Shown here in pieces: positions 7,884 to 16,198 of a stretch of 64,000 nucleotides of DNA. Origin of the DNA: Devosia geojensis (GTDB lineage: Bacteria; Pseudomonadota; Alphaproteobacteria; Rhizobiales; Devosiaceae); contig NZ_JZEX01000024.1 in NCBI RefSeq assembly GCF_000969415.1, positions 1 through 64,000 of the forward strand, read 5' to 3'. The notes under the pieces are model-generated. The model saw only the letters and a list, made by a program, of their open reading frames with translations, was not told the origin of the DNA and searched no databases. Made by a program: the position numbers and the translations under genes. How positions within the stretch are numbered: the first letter of the stretch is position 1; each line of letters starts with the position of its first letter.

Positions 7884-9815
7884 GTGACGACAAGTCCCCT
7901 ATTCGAGAAGCGCGCCAGAGGCGCTCTGATGGCGCTCGGCCTGGCCGCCGCGCTCGGCAGCACCGTGCTCGCCGGCTACGCCCCGGCGGCCTACGCCCAG
8001 CAGATGACCGACGTCGGCACACCGCGCGCCGAAACGCTCATCGTCGACATGCTGAACGCGCGCGTCGGCAACCCGACCAACATGAACATGTACCAGCAGG
8101 GCGTGGCCATGAGCCACGGTTTCCACCAGGTCGCGCTCTCGCAGCTCTACGACATCGACACGGCCAAGGGCACTCAGATCCCGGGCCTTGCCGCCGAGAT
8201 GCCGGAAGCGCTGAACGACGAATACACCCAGTTCCGCGTCAAGCTGCGCGAGGGCCTGGCCTGGAGCGACGGACAGCCGTTTACGGCCGATGACGTGGTG
8301 TTCACCGCCGAGATGATCCGCGACACGCCGGCGCTGGCCTACAGCGCCGCCTTCACCGACGCCATCGCCTCGGTCACCAAGGTCGACGACTACACGGTCG
8401 AGATCGAGACCACCCGGCCGACGCCGCGCCTCGCCATCGTGCTGGGCTCGGTGATCTACGGCAACGCGTTCCACGTCGTGCCCAAGCACATCTGGGAGAA
8501 CGAGGATCCGGCGACCTTCACCAACTTCCCGCCGGTGACGATCAGCGCCTACAAGTACAGGGACCACGACCCCAACGGCACCTGGTTCCTGTGGGAGAAG
8601 CGCGAGGACTGGCAGAATACCGAAGTCGGCCAGATGATCGGCGAGCCGAAGCCGCAATACATGCTCTTCCGCAGCTATGGCACGGAGGAGCGGCGCGTGC
8701 TGGCGATGGCGGCCAACGACATCGACATCCTGACCGACATCTCGCCGGAAAGCCTCGACATTTTACGCAACCAGAACGACAAGGTGCGCGCCTGGTTCAC
8801 CGACTTTCCCTATGCCAACCTCGACGACCCGTGCGAGCGCGGCATCCACTTCAACACCTCGATCGCGCCCTATGACGACGCCAAGACCCGCTGGGCCCTG
8901 GCGCTCGCCATCAACGCGCAGCGGGCGAGCATCGCTACCTTCTCGGGCATGATGCGCGCCTCCCCGCTCGCCATTCCGCCGACGACCGTGCTGATGGACA
9001 CCTATCATCAGCCGATGGCGCAGTGGCTCACCGAGTTCACGCTCGAGGACGGCTACCAGCCGTTCGATCCGGACTACGCCATCAAGCTCGGCGAGCAGCT
9101 GCGGGCCGAGGGCGTCGAAGGCATTCCCGAAGATCCGGAGCAACTGCGCGAGCTCCTCGGCGTCGGCTGGTGGAAGCACGACCCCGAGCAGGCGACCAAG
9201 CTCCTGACCGAGGCCGGGTTCACCAACAATGGCGGGCAGTGGATGAAGCCGGACGGCACGCCGTTCACCATCAACATCCTGGCGCCGGCCGATTTCGAGG
9301 TGCAGTCGCAGCGCCTGGCATTTGCGGTCGCCAACGAGTGGACGCAGTTCGGCATCCCGACGCAGGTGCAGCAGATGCAGGCCGGCGCGTTCTTCACCGC
9401 CGAGAACACCGGCGCCTACGAGGTCGGCTCCTACTGGGGCTCGTCCTGCGCGATCACGCCGGACCTGTTCGTGCGCATGGAGGCCTGGCACCAGGACTAT
9501 GTGCGCGAGAACGGCATGCCCGCCTCGCACAATCAAGGCCGCTACGTCGATGCCGAGCTCTCGGCGCTCATCGACGAGCTGCGGGCGATCCCGGCCGACG
9601 ACGAGCAGATCGTGCCGCTTGGCACCGACATCCTCAAGGAGCTGGTCGAAGGCCTGCCGGTGATCGAGATGTTCGGCACCTCCAAGTTCGTGCCGGTCAA
9701 CGAGACCTACTGGACGAACTACCCGTCGGCCGACAACTACTACGAGGGTCCGTGGTGGTGGTGGAGCAACTTCAAGTTCATCGCCGCCCGGCTCGAACCG
9801 GCTGCGGCCGAATAG
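7884..9815 (+). CDS. ABC transporter substrate-binding protein (family 5)
   Basis: Periplasmic binding protein of 643 residues, at the long end for family 5 (DppA/OppA type). It starts with GTG after a strong GAGGAGG, has a signal peptide ending near residue 38 (AGYAPAAYAQ), and carries typical family segments such as FRVKLREGLAWSDGQPFTADDVVFT. It is the last gene of the operon that begins with the GH172 gene and is followed by a good terminator at 9860-9892. By context it should bind an oligosaccharide or glycoside rather than a peptide, as some family 5 proteins do; this is inference. Confidence 0.9.
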   Translation: MTTSPLFEKRARGALMALGLAAALGSTVLAGYAPAAYAQQMTDVGTPRAETLIVDMLNARVGNPTNMNMYQQGVAMSHGFHQVALSQLYDIDTAKGTQIPGLAAEMPEALNDEYTQFRVKLREGLAWSDGQPFTADDVVFTAEMIRDTPALAYSAAFTDAIASVTKVDDYTVEIETTRPTPRLAIVLGSVIYGNAFHVVPKHIWENEDPATFTNFPPVTISAYKYRDHDPNGTWFLWEKREDWQNTEVGQMIGEPKPQYMLFRSYGTEERRVLAMAANDIDILTDISPESLDILRNQNDKVRAWFTDFPYANLDDPCERGIHFNTSIAPYDDAKTRWALALAINAQRASIATFSGMMRASPLAIPPTTVLMDTYHQPMAQWLTEFTLEDGYQPFDPDYAIKLGEQLRAEGVEGIPEDPEQLRELLGVGWWKHDPEQATKLLTEAGFTNNGGQWMKPDGTPFTINILAPADFEVQSQRLAFAVANEWTQFGIPTQVQQMQAGAFFTAENTGAYEVGSYWGSSCAITPDLFVRMEAWHQDYVRENGMPASHNQGRYVDAELSALIDELRAIPADDEQIVPLGTDILKELVEGLPVIEMFGTSKFVPVNETYWTNYPSADNYYEGPWWWWSNFKFIAARLEPAAAE

Positions 9816-9859
9816 GCGGAGCGGATACCTCCCCCGCGCGTTCCGTTCGGTCGATCAGG

Positions 9860-9892
9860 AAGCCCCGCTCATGCAGCGGGGCTTCATCTTTT
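9860..9892 (+). terminator. Rho-independent terminator of the GH172-transporter operon
   Basis: Arms AAGCCCCGCT (9860-9869) and AGCGGGGCTT (9875-9884) with a five-base loop, followed by CATCTTTT. Confidence 0.88.
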
Positions 9893-9917
9893 GGTCGACG
9901 GACGATCGGGCGATGAA

Positions 9918-9927
9918 TTATCTATAA
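9918..9927. promoter_or_regulatory. BioR operator before bioR
   Basis: TTATCTATAA matches the published BioR consensus TTATMKATAA exactly. It sits three bases before the bioR start codon, where a Shine-Dalgarno site would normally be, so binding should repress the gene's own expression. Confidence 0.85.
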
Positions 9928-9930
9928 AAC

Positions 9931-10587
9931 ATGAGCACAGCCAAAGACGACACCATCGCGGTGCGGATCAGCCGAACGCTTGCCGACCGCATCATCTCGG
10001 GAGCCATCGAGGCCGGCGCACGGTTGCGCCAGGACCACATCGCCGAAGAATTCGGGGCGAGCCACGTGCCGGTGCGCGAGGCGTTCCGGCGACTGGAGGC
10101 GCAGGGGCTGGTCGTCAGCGAGCCGCGGCGGGGGGTGCGCGTCGCGGGCTTCAGCCTTGACGAGGTACGGGAAGTGGCGGAAATGCGGGCGGCGCTCGAG
10201 GTGCTGGCGCTGCGCAACGCCGCTCCGCACCTGACCCGCGCCATCCTAGACCGGGCCGAGGAGGCCAACCGGGCCGGCGACCACGCCGGCGACGTCCAGG
10301 CCTGGGAAGAGGCCAACCGCTCCTTCCACCGCATCATCCTTGCGCCGTGCGGCATGCCACGACTGCTGAAGGCCATCGACGACCTGCACACGGCGAGCGC
10401 CCGGTTCCTGTTCTCCGGCTGGCGGGCGGAATGGGAAGCGCCCACCGACCGCGACCACAAGACGATCCTCACCGCACTGCGCGCCGGGGACGTCGACACG
10501 GCCGCGCTGGTCCTGGCGCGGCACGTGCAGTGGACGGGGCAGAAAGGCCAGAAATCGGGCCCGATTTCCACAACAGGACGCCGCTGA
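9931..10587 (+). CDS. bioR: BioR, GntR-family biotin repressor
   Basis: A 218-residue regulator with an N-terminal GntR winged helix (ISRTLADRIISGAIEAGARL, then HVPVREAFRRLEAQGL) and a C-terminal FCD-type ligand domain. Two observations point to BioR specifically, the alphaproteobacterial repressor of biotin genes. An exact BioR operator lies just upstream of its own start, and a second, one-mismatch copy lies before the biotin transporter gene immediately downstream. No clear ribosome-binding site precedes the ATG, so the message may be leaderless or nearly so. No bio biosynthetic genes are in this window. Confidence 0.88.
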   Translation: MSTAKDDTIAVRISRTLADRIISGAIEAGARLRQDHIAEEFGASHVPVREAFRRLEAQGLVVSEPRRGVRVAGFSLDEVREVAEMRAALEVLALRNAAPHLTRAILDRAEEANRAGDHAGDVQAWEEANRSFHRIILAPCGMPRLLKAIDDLHTASARFLFSGWRAEWEAPTDRDHKTILTALRAGDVDTAALVLARHVQWTGQKGQKSGPISTTGRR

Positions 10588-10647
10588 AAATCACGCACTT
10601 GCCATCCGCCGCCATCTGTGGACTCCTTTAGCGATAGAATCTCGAAA

Positions 10648-10657
10648 TTATCTATTA
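10648..10657. promoter_or_regulatory. BioR operator before bioY
   Basis: TTATCTATTA differs from the BioR consensus by one base. It lies 24 bp upstream of the bioY start and should repress uptake when biotin is plentiful. Confidence 0.75.
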
Positions 10658-10680
10658 TTTCTGCCGCAAGGAGACTTCAG

Positions 10681-11265
10681 ATGAGCAAGGCAAGCGCAGA
10701 GGCTTTAAAGCCGGTCTACAGCCCCCTCGATCTTCACAGCCGCCCGGTCGCCTGGCGCGTCGGAGCGGTGATCCTGGGCACGCTGTTCCTGGCCGCATCG
10801 TCCTATATCGAGGTGCCGATGGTGCCGGTCCCGGTCAACATGCAGACCTTCGCCGTGACCCTGATCGGCGCGCTCTACGGCTGGCGGCTCGGCGCGGTCA
10901 CTGTCACGGCGTGGCTGGTCGAGGCGGCGCTCGGCATGCCCGTCCTTTCGGGGGGAGCTGCCGGCGCGCATCACTTCGTCGGCCCGACCGCCGGCTATCT
11001 CTTCGCCTTCCCGCTCGCGGCCGCGATTGTCGACTGGCTGGCCGAGAAGGGCTGGAACGGCAACCGCCCGGCTCTGGCCTTTGCCGGCATGCTGGCTGGC
11101 AATGCAGCATGCCTGGCGTTCGGCGCGGCATGGCTCGCTGTCCTCATCGGAGCGGAACAGGCGATCATCCATGGCGTCACGCCGTTCCTCGTCGGCGCGG
11201 TGCTGAAGTCCGCCCTCGGCGCAGCAGTCCTCGCGCTTCTCGCGCGCAAGACCCGCGCCGCATGA
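10681..11265 (+). CDS. bioY: Biotin transporter BioY
   Basis: Integral membrane S-component of the biotin energy-coupling-factor transporter, 194 residues with about six spans. The family pattern is clear: the conserved VPMVPVPVNMQTFAVTLIGA at about residues 43-62, then GGAAGAHHFVGPTAGYLFAF. The ATG at 10681 follows AAGGAGA at a good distance; an in-frame ATG at 10618 lies upstream of the operator and is rejected. No bioM or bioN genes are adjacent, so it may work alone or with a shared module. Its stop overlaps the start of the next gene by 4 bp. Confidence 0.95.
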   Translation: MSKASAEALKPVYSPLDLHSRPVAWRVGAVILGTLFLAASSYIEVPMVPVPVNMQTFAVTLIGALYGWRLGAVTVTAWLVEAALGMPVLSGGAAGAHHFVGPTAGYLFAFPLAAAIVDWLAEKGWNGNRPALAFAGMLAGNAACLAFGAAWLAVLIGAEQAIIHGVTPFLVGAVLKSALGAAVLALLARKTRAA

Positions 11266-11690
11266 CAGTCCGCCTGCGGCCCCACCATCTCCTTTGCCTG
11301 CTGACCTATGCGGGCAAAGGATACAACCCCGCGTTCACGGCCAACTACGACGTGATCGCGGGGCGGATTTCCGGGGGCGAGGCCATCCGGATCGTCGATG
11401 GGCCGGACGATATCTGCGCGCCCCTGCTCGCGGGTGACGAGCCGCATTGCCGACGTGAGAGCGTGACCGAGCGCGACAGGCTCGCCGCGCGCGACCTGGA
11501 AAAGCTGTTGAACACGCCCATCCCGCCGGGAACGGAAGTGGAGCTTGACGCGGAACTCCTGCTCGGCATGAGGGTCGCGTTTGCCGCGGGGCGCACGCGC
11601 GAGGCCTGCCTCGGGTGCGAATGGAGCGACCTTTGCAGTTCCATTGCCGCGAACGGCTATGCCGGAACACGCGTGCGGGCGGCGGAGTAG
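11262..11690 (+). CDS. DUF1284 protein coupled to bioY
   Basis: A 142-residue protein of the DUF1284 family, function unknown. It begins MTVRLRPHHLLCLLTYAGKG, typical of the family. Cysteines occur at LLC, DDICAP, PHCRRE and in a terminal CLGCEWSDLC cluster, together with the HH pair, which suggests metal or iron-sulfur binding. It is translationally coupled to bioY (ATGA overlap at 11262-11265) and so should belong to the BioR regulon. The metal-binding idea and a role connected with biotin are inference. Confidence 0.85.
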   Translation: MTVRLRPHHLLCLLTYAGKGYNPAFTANYDVIAGRISGGEAIRIVDGPDDICAPLLAGDEPHCRRESVTERDRLAARDLEKLLNTPIPPGTEVELDAELLLGMRVAFAAGRTREACLGCEWSDLCSSIAANGYAGTRVRAAE

Positions 11691-12206
11691 CCGGTCGCCT
11701 CACGAACTAGTATGGAAGTTACGGTGACATACATCGTTGATTCATAAGGGCTATTCCTGACAACACTTCGCTGCGCAACGAAAATCCGTTGACATCTTTC
11801 GCGTTCCGCACAAACATTGCGCCTGTCCGAGCGGACCCATTCCCCAGAATGGCCGGAGACACGTCATGGGCCTCGCGCCCAGCCACGGTATGTCGGTAAA
11901 GCGTGCGCTACGCGGAACTTCGCTGGCCTGACCGAAACCAAGGGCCGGTGCTTGTTTCGACCTTCTGGGTGACCCGTGAAGGACCTCAACTGTACGGTCG
12001 CGGTTGATGGACAGGTCATTGCCTTTTCCATTCTTCCGCGATCCTCGAAGCTTCGGTTCAACGGAGCACTGGTGGCGTTCACCCGCGATTGCGGGCAAAT
12101 GGGGAGGGCCTGGTTGATCGACCGTGTGCAGACGGCTGTCGCGCGAATGATCCGTGCGCTTGCCGCGTGGCGCTCGCGCATGCCCGGCGGCGGCGCCTGA
12201 GCCGCC
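11691..12206. other. 515-bp gap without a recognised gene
   Basis: A 74-codon plus-strand frame (11976-12200) and two overlapping minus-strand frames (11751-12098 and 11864-12328) are open, but none has a good start signal or a family I recognise. The base composition is a little lower in GC than the neighbours. It may hold a promoter for the gene at 12207, or debris of a lost element. Confidence 0.4.
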
Positions 12207-13856
12207 ATGCGGATGTCTGCCGGCCTTCTCGATAAACTGCGCGCAACCGATCTGGCGAGCCGGGTCGGCCCGGTGCGGTCAGATGCCGAGGCCGGCGCCC
12301 TCGACGAGTTCATACGCTCGGGCGTCAAATTCGCCGCTTCCTCGCCGGAGATGGAAACCCGCTACTACGATGCGGTGCGCGAGCTTCTCGCCTGCATCCG
12401 TCCGGCGGGCGGCGATACGCCGATCCTCAACGAAGGCGGCGTCTATCTCGGCTGCTGGCTGGAAAGCACCGGCACGATCAATGCCGAGCTGCTGGCGCGT
12501 TTCGTGCCGACCGTCGCGCAGACGACGTTCATGGGCTTCGCGCAGCACCAGCGCGAGGACGGGCTCTTTCCCTACAAGCTCACGGCGAACGGACCGGCTT
12601 TCTCGCAAATCCAGACCGTGACGCCGCTGGCCCGTTCGGTGTGGACTCACTACTGCCTCAACGGCCGCGACAGGTCCTTTCTCTCCCGCATGTATGCGGC
12701 CATGGCCTGGAACGATGCGTGGCTCGCCGAATGGCGCGATACGAGAGGCACCGGCGGCGTCGAGGCGTTCTGCGCCTATGACACGGGACACGACCTTTCG
12801 GCACGGTTCTGGCACGTGCCGGATTCGCCCTATGGCAACGACCCGAAGGCCTGGAACCCGCACCACCCCACCCTGCCCTTCATCGCGCCCGACCTGACCG
12901 CCAATGTTGCCTGCCAGCGGCGATACCTGGCGCTGATCGCCGATGAACTGGGGCAGGATGGCGGTGAATGGCGGGAAAAGGCGAAACGCAGCGAGGCGGC
13001 GCTTTACGAGCAGAGCTTCGATGCGGAGGATGGTTTCTTCTATGACCGTGACCGGCTCGGCCGGCTGGTCAAGGTGCAGTCCGACGTGCTGTTGCGGGTG
13101 CTGGCGTGCGAGATCGGCGACGATGCGTTCTTTGCGGAAGCGCTCGAGCGCTACCTGCTCAATACGCGAAAGTTCTTCGCCAAGTATCCGTTCACCTCGA
13201 TCGCCCTTGATGATCCGCGGTTCGATCCGGCCTATGACTACAACAGCTGGTCCGGCCCGACGAATTTCCTCAGCCTGATCCGCACGCCGCATGCCTTCGA
13301 GCACCATCGCCGCTTCACCGAGCTGACCTGGGTGTTGCAGCCGACGCTCGCGGCCCTCTTCCGGTCGGAACGCTTTGCACAGACGCTGCACCCGTTCACG
13401 GGCCGCGAGGGCTACACCGAAGCCTATTCGCCGGCGATCCTCTGCCTTCTCGATTTCGTCGAGCGGCTGTGCGGCATCCAACCCCGGCCGGACGGAGAGC
13501 TCTGGTTCAACGGACTGGTGCCGGATGCGGGCGAGCATCGGTACGCCGCCCATGCGACGGCCTACAGCCGCATCGTCGAGGGACGCACGTTCGAGCTCGT
13601 CAATTCGGCAAGCGGATGCACGGCGCTGCGTGACAGCGAGGTGCTTTTCGCCGTGCCGGCCGGCGTGCGGGTGGTCACCGACCGCGCGGGAGCCGTCCAG
13701 TCGCTCGTCGGCCTCAGCGCGGCGACCGTCGAAGGATGGTTCAGCACGCCGCAAGGCGGCGTGGAATTGCGCATCGGGCCCAATGAAGAGCTGCGCTTCA
13801 GGGATGGCCAGCTCACCCGCGTGCACGGGCCGGACCTGGTGCCGCCGACTTACTGA
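12207..13856 (+). CDS. (alpha/alpha)6-barrel glycoside hydrolase, MGH1/GH63-like
   Basis: A 549-residue cytoplasmic protein without signal peptide. Its segments resemble the (alpha/alpha)6-barrel glycosidases of the trehalase, GH63 and mannosylglycerate-hydrolase-like group: HQREDGLFPYKL, DTGHDLSARFWHVPDSPYGN, and NSWSGPTNFLSLIRTPHAFE, which corresponds to the usual W-x-GP motif. The last 80 or so residues look like a beta-sandwich tail. Two ATGs (12207 and 12213) are possible and neither has a clear ribosome-binding site. It stands 82 bp before a MalE-type binding-protein gene and probably cleaves the sugar imported by that system. The bond it cleaves is not determined. Confidence 0.75.
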   Translation: MRMSAGLLDKLRATDLASRVGPVRSDAEAGALDEFIRSGVKFAASSPEMETRYYDAVRELLACIRPAGGDTPILNEGGVYLGCWLESTGTINAELLARFVPTVAQTTFMGFAQHQREDGLFPYKLTANGPAFSQIQTVTPLARSVWTHYCLNGRDRSFLSRMYAAMAWNDAWLAEWRDTRGTGGVEAFCAYDTGHDLSARFWHVPDSPYGNDPKAWNPHHPTLPFIAPDLTANVACQRRYLALIADELGQDGGEWREKAKRSEAALYEQSFDAEDGFFYDRDRLGRLVKVQSDVLLRVLACEIGDDAFFAEALERYLLNTRKFFAKYPFTSIALDDPRFDPAYDYNSWSGPTNFLSLIRTPHAFEHHRRFTELTWVLQPTLAALFRSERFAQTLHPFTGREGYTEAYSPAILCLLDFVERLCGIQPRPDGELWFNGLVPDAGEHRYAAHATAYSRIVEGRTFELVNSASGCTALRDSEVLFAVPAGVRVVTDRAGAVQSLVGLSAATVEGWFSTPQGGVELRIGPNEELRFRDGQLTRVHGPDLVPPTY

Positions 13857-13938
13857 AGGAGCAGAAACCACCGCCGGCAGGAACGGCGGGTGAGAACCAA
13901 CCAGACTTGACGTACGTAGCTCAAATGGGAGGGAAACC

Positions 13939-15240
13939 ATGAGCCGCTTCAACAGACGACGCTTTTTATACACTGCCGCCGGCGCTGCCGGCTCCGCCGC
14001 CGTGCTCTCGGCGCTCGGCCGCCCGGCCTTCGCGCAGAACCGGCGCATCCGCCATTTCTGGTGGGGCAATCCGGATCGCGACGCGCGCACCTTCCGGGTC
14101 ATCGAGATCTTCAACGAGGCGCACCCGGACATCGAAGTGGTGGGCGAGACGCTCGGCTTTGCCGACTATTTCACGCGCCTCACCACCCAGATCGCCGGCG
14201 GCAACATGGCCGACGTGATCCAGATGGGGTACGGGGTGATGTTCGAATACATCCAGCGCGGCGCGATCCTGCCGCTCGACGAGTATTCCGGCGGCATCCT
14301 CGATCTCAGCCAGTTCGACGAAAGCGCGCTGCAGGCGGGCACCGTCGACGGCAAGCTCTATGCGCTCTCGATCGGCGCCAACTCGCACATGGCCATGTAC
14401 AACACCCGCCTCTACGAGGAAGCGGGGATCACCCCGGGTAACGGATTCGACCCCTATGGGTGGACCTATGACGACGTCAAGCGCATCGGCGTCGCCGTCA
14501 GGGAAGCGACGGGCGTGGCGGGCACGGACGATAACACCGCCGACTACCAGAACTTCTCCGATTTCGTCGGCCAGAAGGGCGCCGAGCTCTACACGGCCGA
14601 TGGCGCCTATGGCGTGACGCAGGAGATCGTCGAGGAATACTGGAGCATCTGGAAGGACATCCGCGACGCGGGCGCAACGCCCCCGGGCCCGGCCACGGCA
14701 GGCCTTGTCGGGGCCGAGATGTCGCAATGGGGGATCGTCACCGGCCAGTCGGCGACCTCCTATGCCTGGTCCAACCAGCTCGTCGGGGCGCAAGGCCTGA
14801 TGCAGGATGCGCTCGGCGCCGCGATGTACCCCAACACCGCCGAGATGATCCCCGGCTCCGTGGTCCAGCCCAGCCAATTCGTGTGCCTGTCGCGCGACAC
14901 CGTCGATGCCGAGGCGGCGGTCACCTACATGAACGGCTTCGTCAACGATCCGGAGATGACGGAGGCGCTGGGCCTCGAACGCGGCATTCCCTCCAATGCG
15001 CAGGTGCGCGAGGCGCTGGCGCCGACCCTCGAGGGCGCAGCGGCCGTTTCGGTCGAGTTCTTCAACAACATCCAGGGCAAGACCATGCCCCTGCCCCCGC
15101 CGCCGCCGAGCGGGGCCAACGAAGTGGAGCAGACCTTCGAGCGCATCGCCGTCGGCGTGCTGCTCGACCAGGTGAACATTTCCGACGCCGCGACCGACTT
15201 CCTGCGGCAGGCCGAGGCGATCCTGCGCCGGGCGGGCTGA
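13939..15240 (+). CDS. Sugar ABC transporter substrate-binding protein (family 1), Tat signal
   Basis: A 433-residue periplasmic binding protein. The N-terminus MSRFNRRRFLYTAAGAAGSA is a twin-arginine-like signal, cleaved near residue 32 (RPAFA). The mature protein is MalE-like (RTFRVIEIFNEAHPDIEVVG, then ADVIQMGYGVMFEYIQ). GGGAGGG precedes the ATG. It is followed by a stem-loop and then by two permeases and an ATPase, making a complete importer, with the glycosidase at 12207 just upstream. Confidence 0.92.
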   Translation: MSRFNRRRFLYTAAGAAGSAAVLSALGRPAFAQNRRIRHFWWGNPDRDARTFRVIEIFNEAHPDIEVVGETLGFADYFTRLTTQIAGGNMADVIQMGYGVMFEYIQRGAILPLDEYSGGILDLSQFDESALQAGTVDGKLYALSIGANSHMAMYNTRLYEEAGITPGNGFDPYGWTYDDVKRIGVAVREATGVAGTDDNTADYQNFSDFVGQKGAELYTADGAYGVTQEIVEEYWSIWKDIRDAGATPPGPATAGLVGAEMSQWGIVTGQSATSYAWSNQLVGAQGLMQDALGAAMYPNTAEMIPGSVVQPSQFVCLSRDTVDAEAAVTYMNGFVNDPEMTEALGLERGIPSNAQVREALAPTLEGAAAVSVEFFNNIQGKTMPLPPPPPSGANEVEQTFERIAVGVLLDQVNISDAATDFLRQAEAILRRAG

Positions 15241-15250
15241 CGAACCTCTC

Positions 15251-15274
15251 GCCGCCGGGCTGCGGCCCGGCGGC
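15251..15274 (+). terminator. Intercistronic stem-loop
   Basis: GCCGCCGGGC, a TGCG loop, and GCCCGGCGGC followed by TTT lie between the binding-protein and permease genes. Such hairpins usually protect the binding-protein message and stop part of transcription, giving more binding protein than permease. Confidence 0.7.
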
Positions 15275-15301
15275 TTTCCGCAAATCGAACGGAGCACCGG
15301 C

Positions 15302-16195
15302 ATGCAAAAGTTCCTGCGCAAGAATGCCCCGGCCTATGTGTTCCTCACCCCGTGGCTCGTCGGCTTCTTCCTGCTGTCGATCTTCCCGATCCTGGCTTCG
15401 CTCTACCTGTCGTTCACGCAGTACGACGTGGTGCGGCCGCCGCAATGGGTCGGACTCGAGAATTACCAGTACATGTTCGAGTTCGATTACCGGTTCTGGA
15501 AGTCGCTGCAGGTGACGTTCACCTTCGTCGTCGTCTCGGTGCCGGCCAAACTGATCTTCGCGCTCGCCGTCGCCATGCTGCTCGACAAGGGCATCCGCGC
15601 CGTCGGCTGGTATCGGGCGCTCTTCTACCTGCCATCGATCCTCGGCGGATCGATCGCGGTGGCCATCCTCTGGCGGCAGCTCTTCGACTACAACGGCGTC
15701 ATCAATTCGGTCCTGCGGTTCTTCGGCGGCGACGGTCCCTATTGGCTCTCCGACCCGCGCTATTCGCTCTGGACGCTGATCGTGCTCGCCGTCTGGCAGT
15801 TCGGCTCGCCGATGCTGATCTTCCTCGCCGGCCTGCGCGCCATTCCGCAGGACCTCTACGAGGCCGCCGAGATCGATGCGGCCGGGCCGGTGCGCAAGTT
15901 CTTCGCCATCACCGTGCCGCTGCTGGCGCCGGTCATCTTCTTCAACCTGGTGCTGCAGATGATCGAAGCGTTCAAGTCGTTTTCGGGCGCATTCATCATC
16001 TCGGGGGGCAGCGGGGCGCCGCTCGACAGCCTGCTGTTCTTCACCGTCTACCTGTTCAACGAGGCCTTTTCGTACTTCCGCATGGGCTATGCCTCGGCGC
16101 TCGGCTGGGTGCTGCTCGTCATCATCGCCGCGTTCACCGCCATCGCCTTCTGGACCAGCAAGTACTGGGTCCACTACGAGAACGAGAGGGGTTGA
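15302..16195 (+). CDS. Sugar ABC transporter permease, MalF/UgpA type
   Basis: A 297-residue inner-membrane permease. It starts with the usual N-terminal membrane segment (APAYVFLTPWLVGFFLLSIFPI) and contains the EAA loop LYEAAEIDAAGPVRKFFAITVPLL that docks onto the ATPase. It ends 3 bp before the partner permease. Confidence 0.93.
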   Translation: MQKFLRKNAPAYVFLTPWLVGFFLLSIFPILASLYLSFTQYDVVRPPQWVGLENYQYMFEFDYRFWKSLQVTFTFVVVSVPAKLIFALAVAMLLDKGIRAVGWYRALFYLPSILGGSIAVAILWRQLFDYNGVINSVLRFFGGDGPYWLSDPRYSLWTLIVLAVWQFGSPMLIFLAGLRAIPQDLYEAAEIDAAGPVRKFFAITVPLLAPVIFFNLVLQMIEAFKSFSGAFIISGGSGAPLDSLLFFTVYLFNEAFSYFRMGYASALGWVLLVIIAAFTAIAFWTSKYWVHYENERG

Positions 16196-16198
16196 GCC

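Noticed and set aside
10618-10680. Earlier ATG for bioY
   Set aside because: It lies upstream of the BioR operator and has no ribosome-binding site; ATG 10681 follows AAGGAGA.
11976-12200. 74-codon frame as a gene
   Set aside because: No family, weak start signals, and competing open frames on the other strand.
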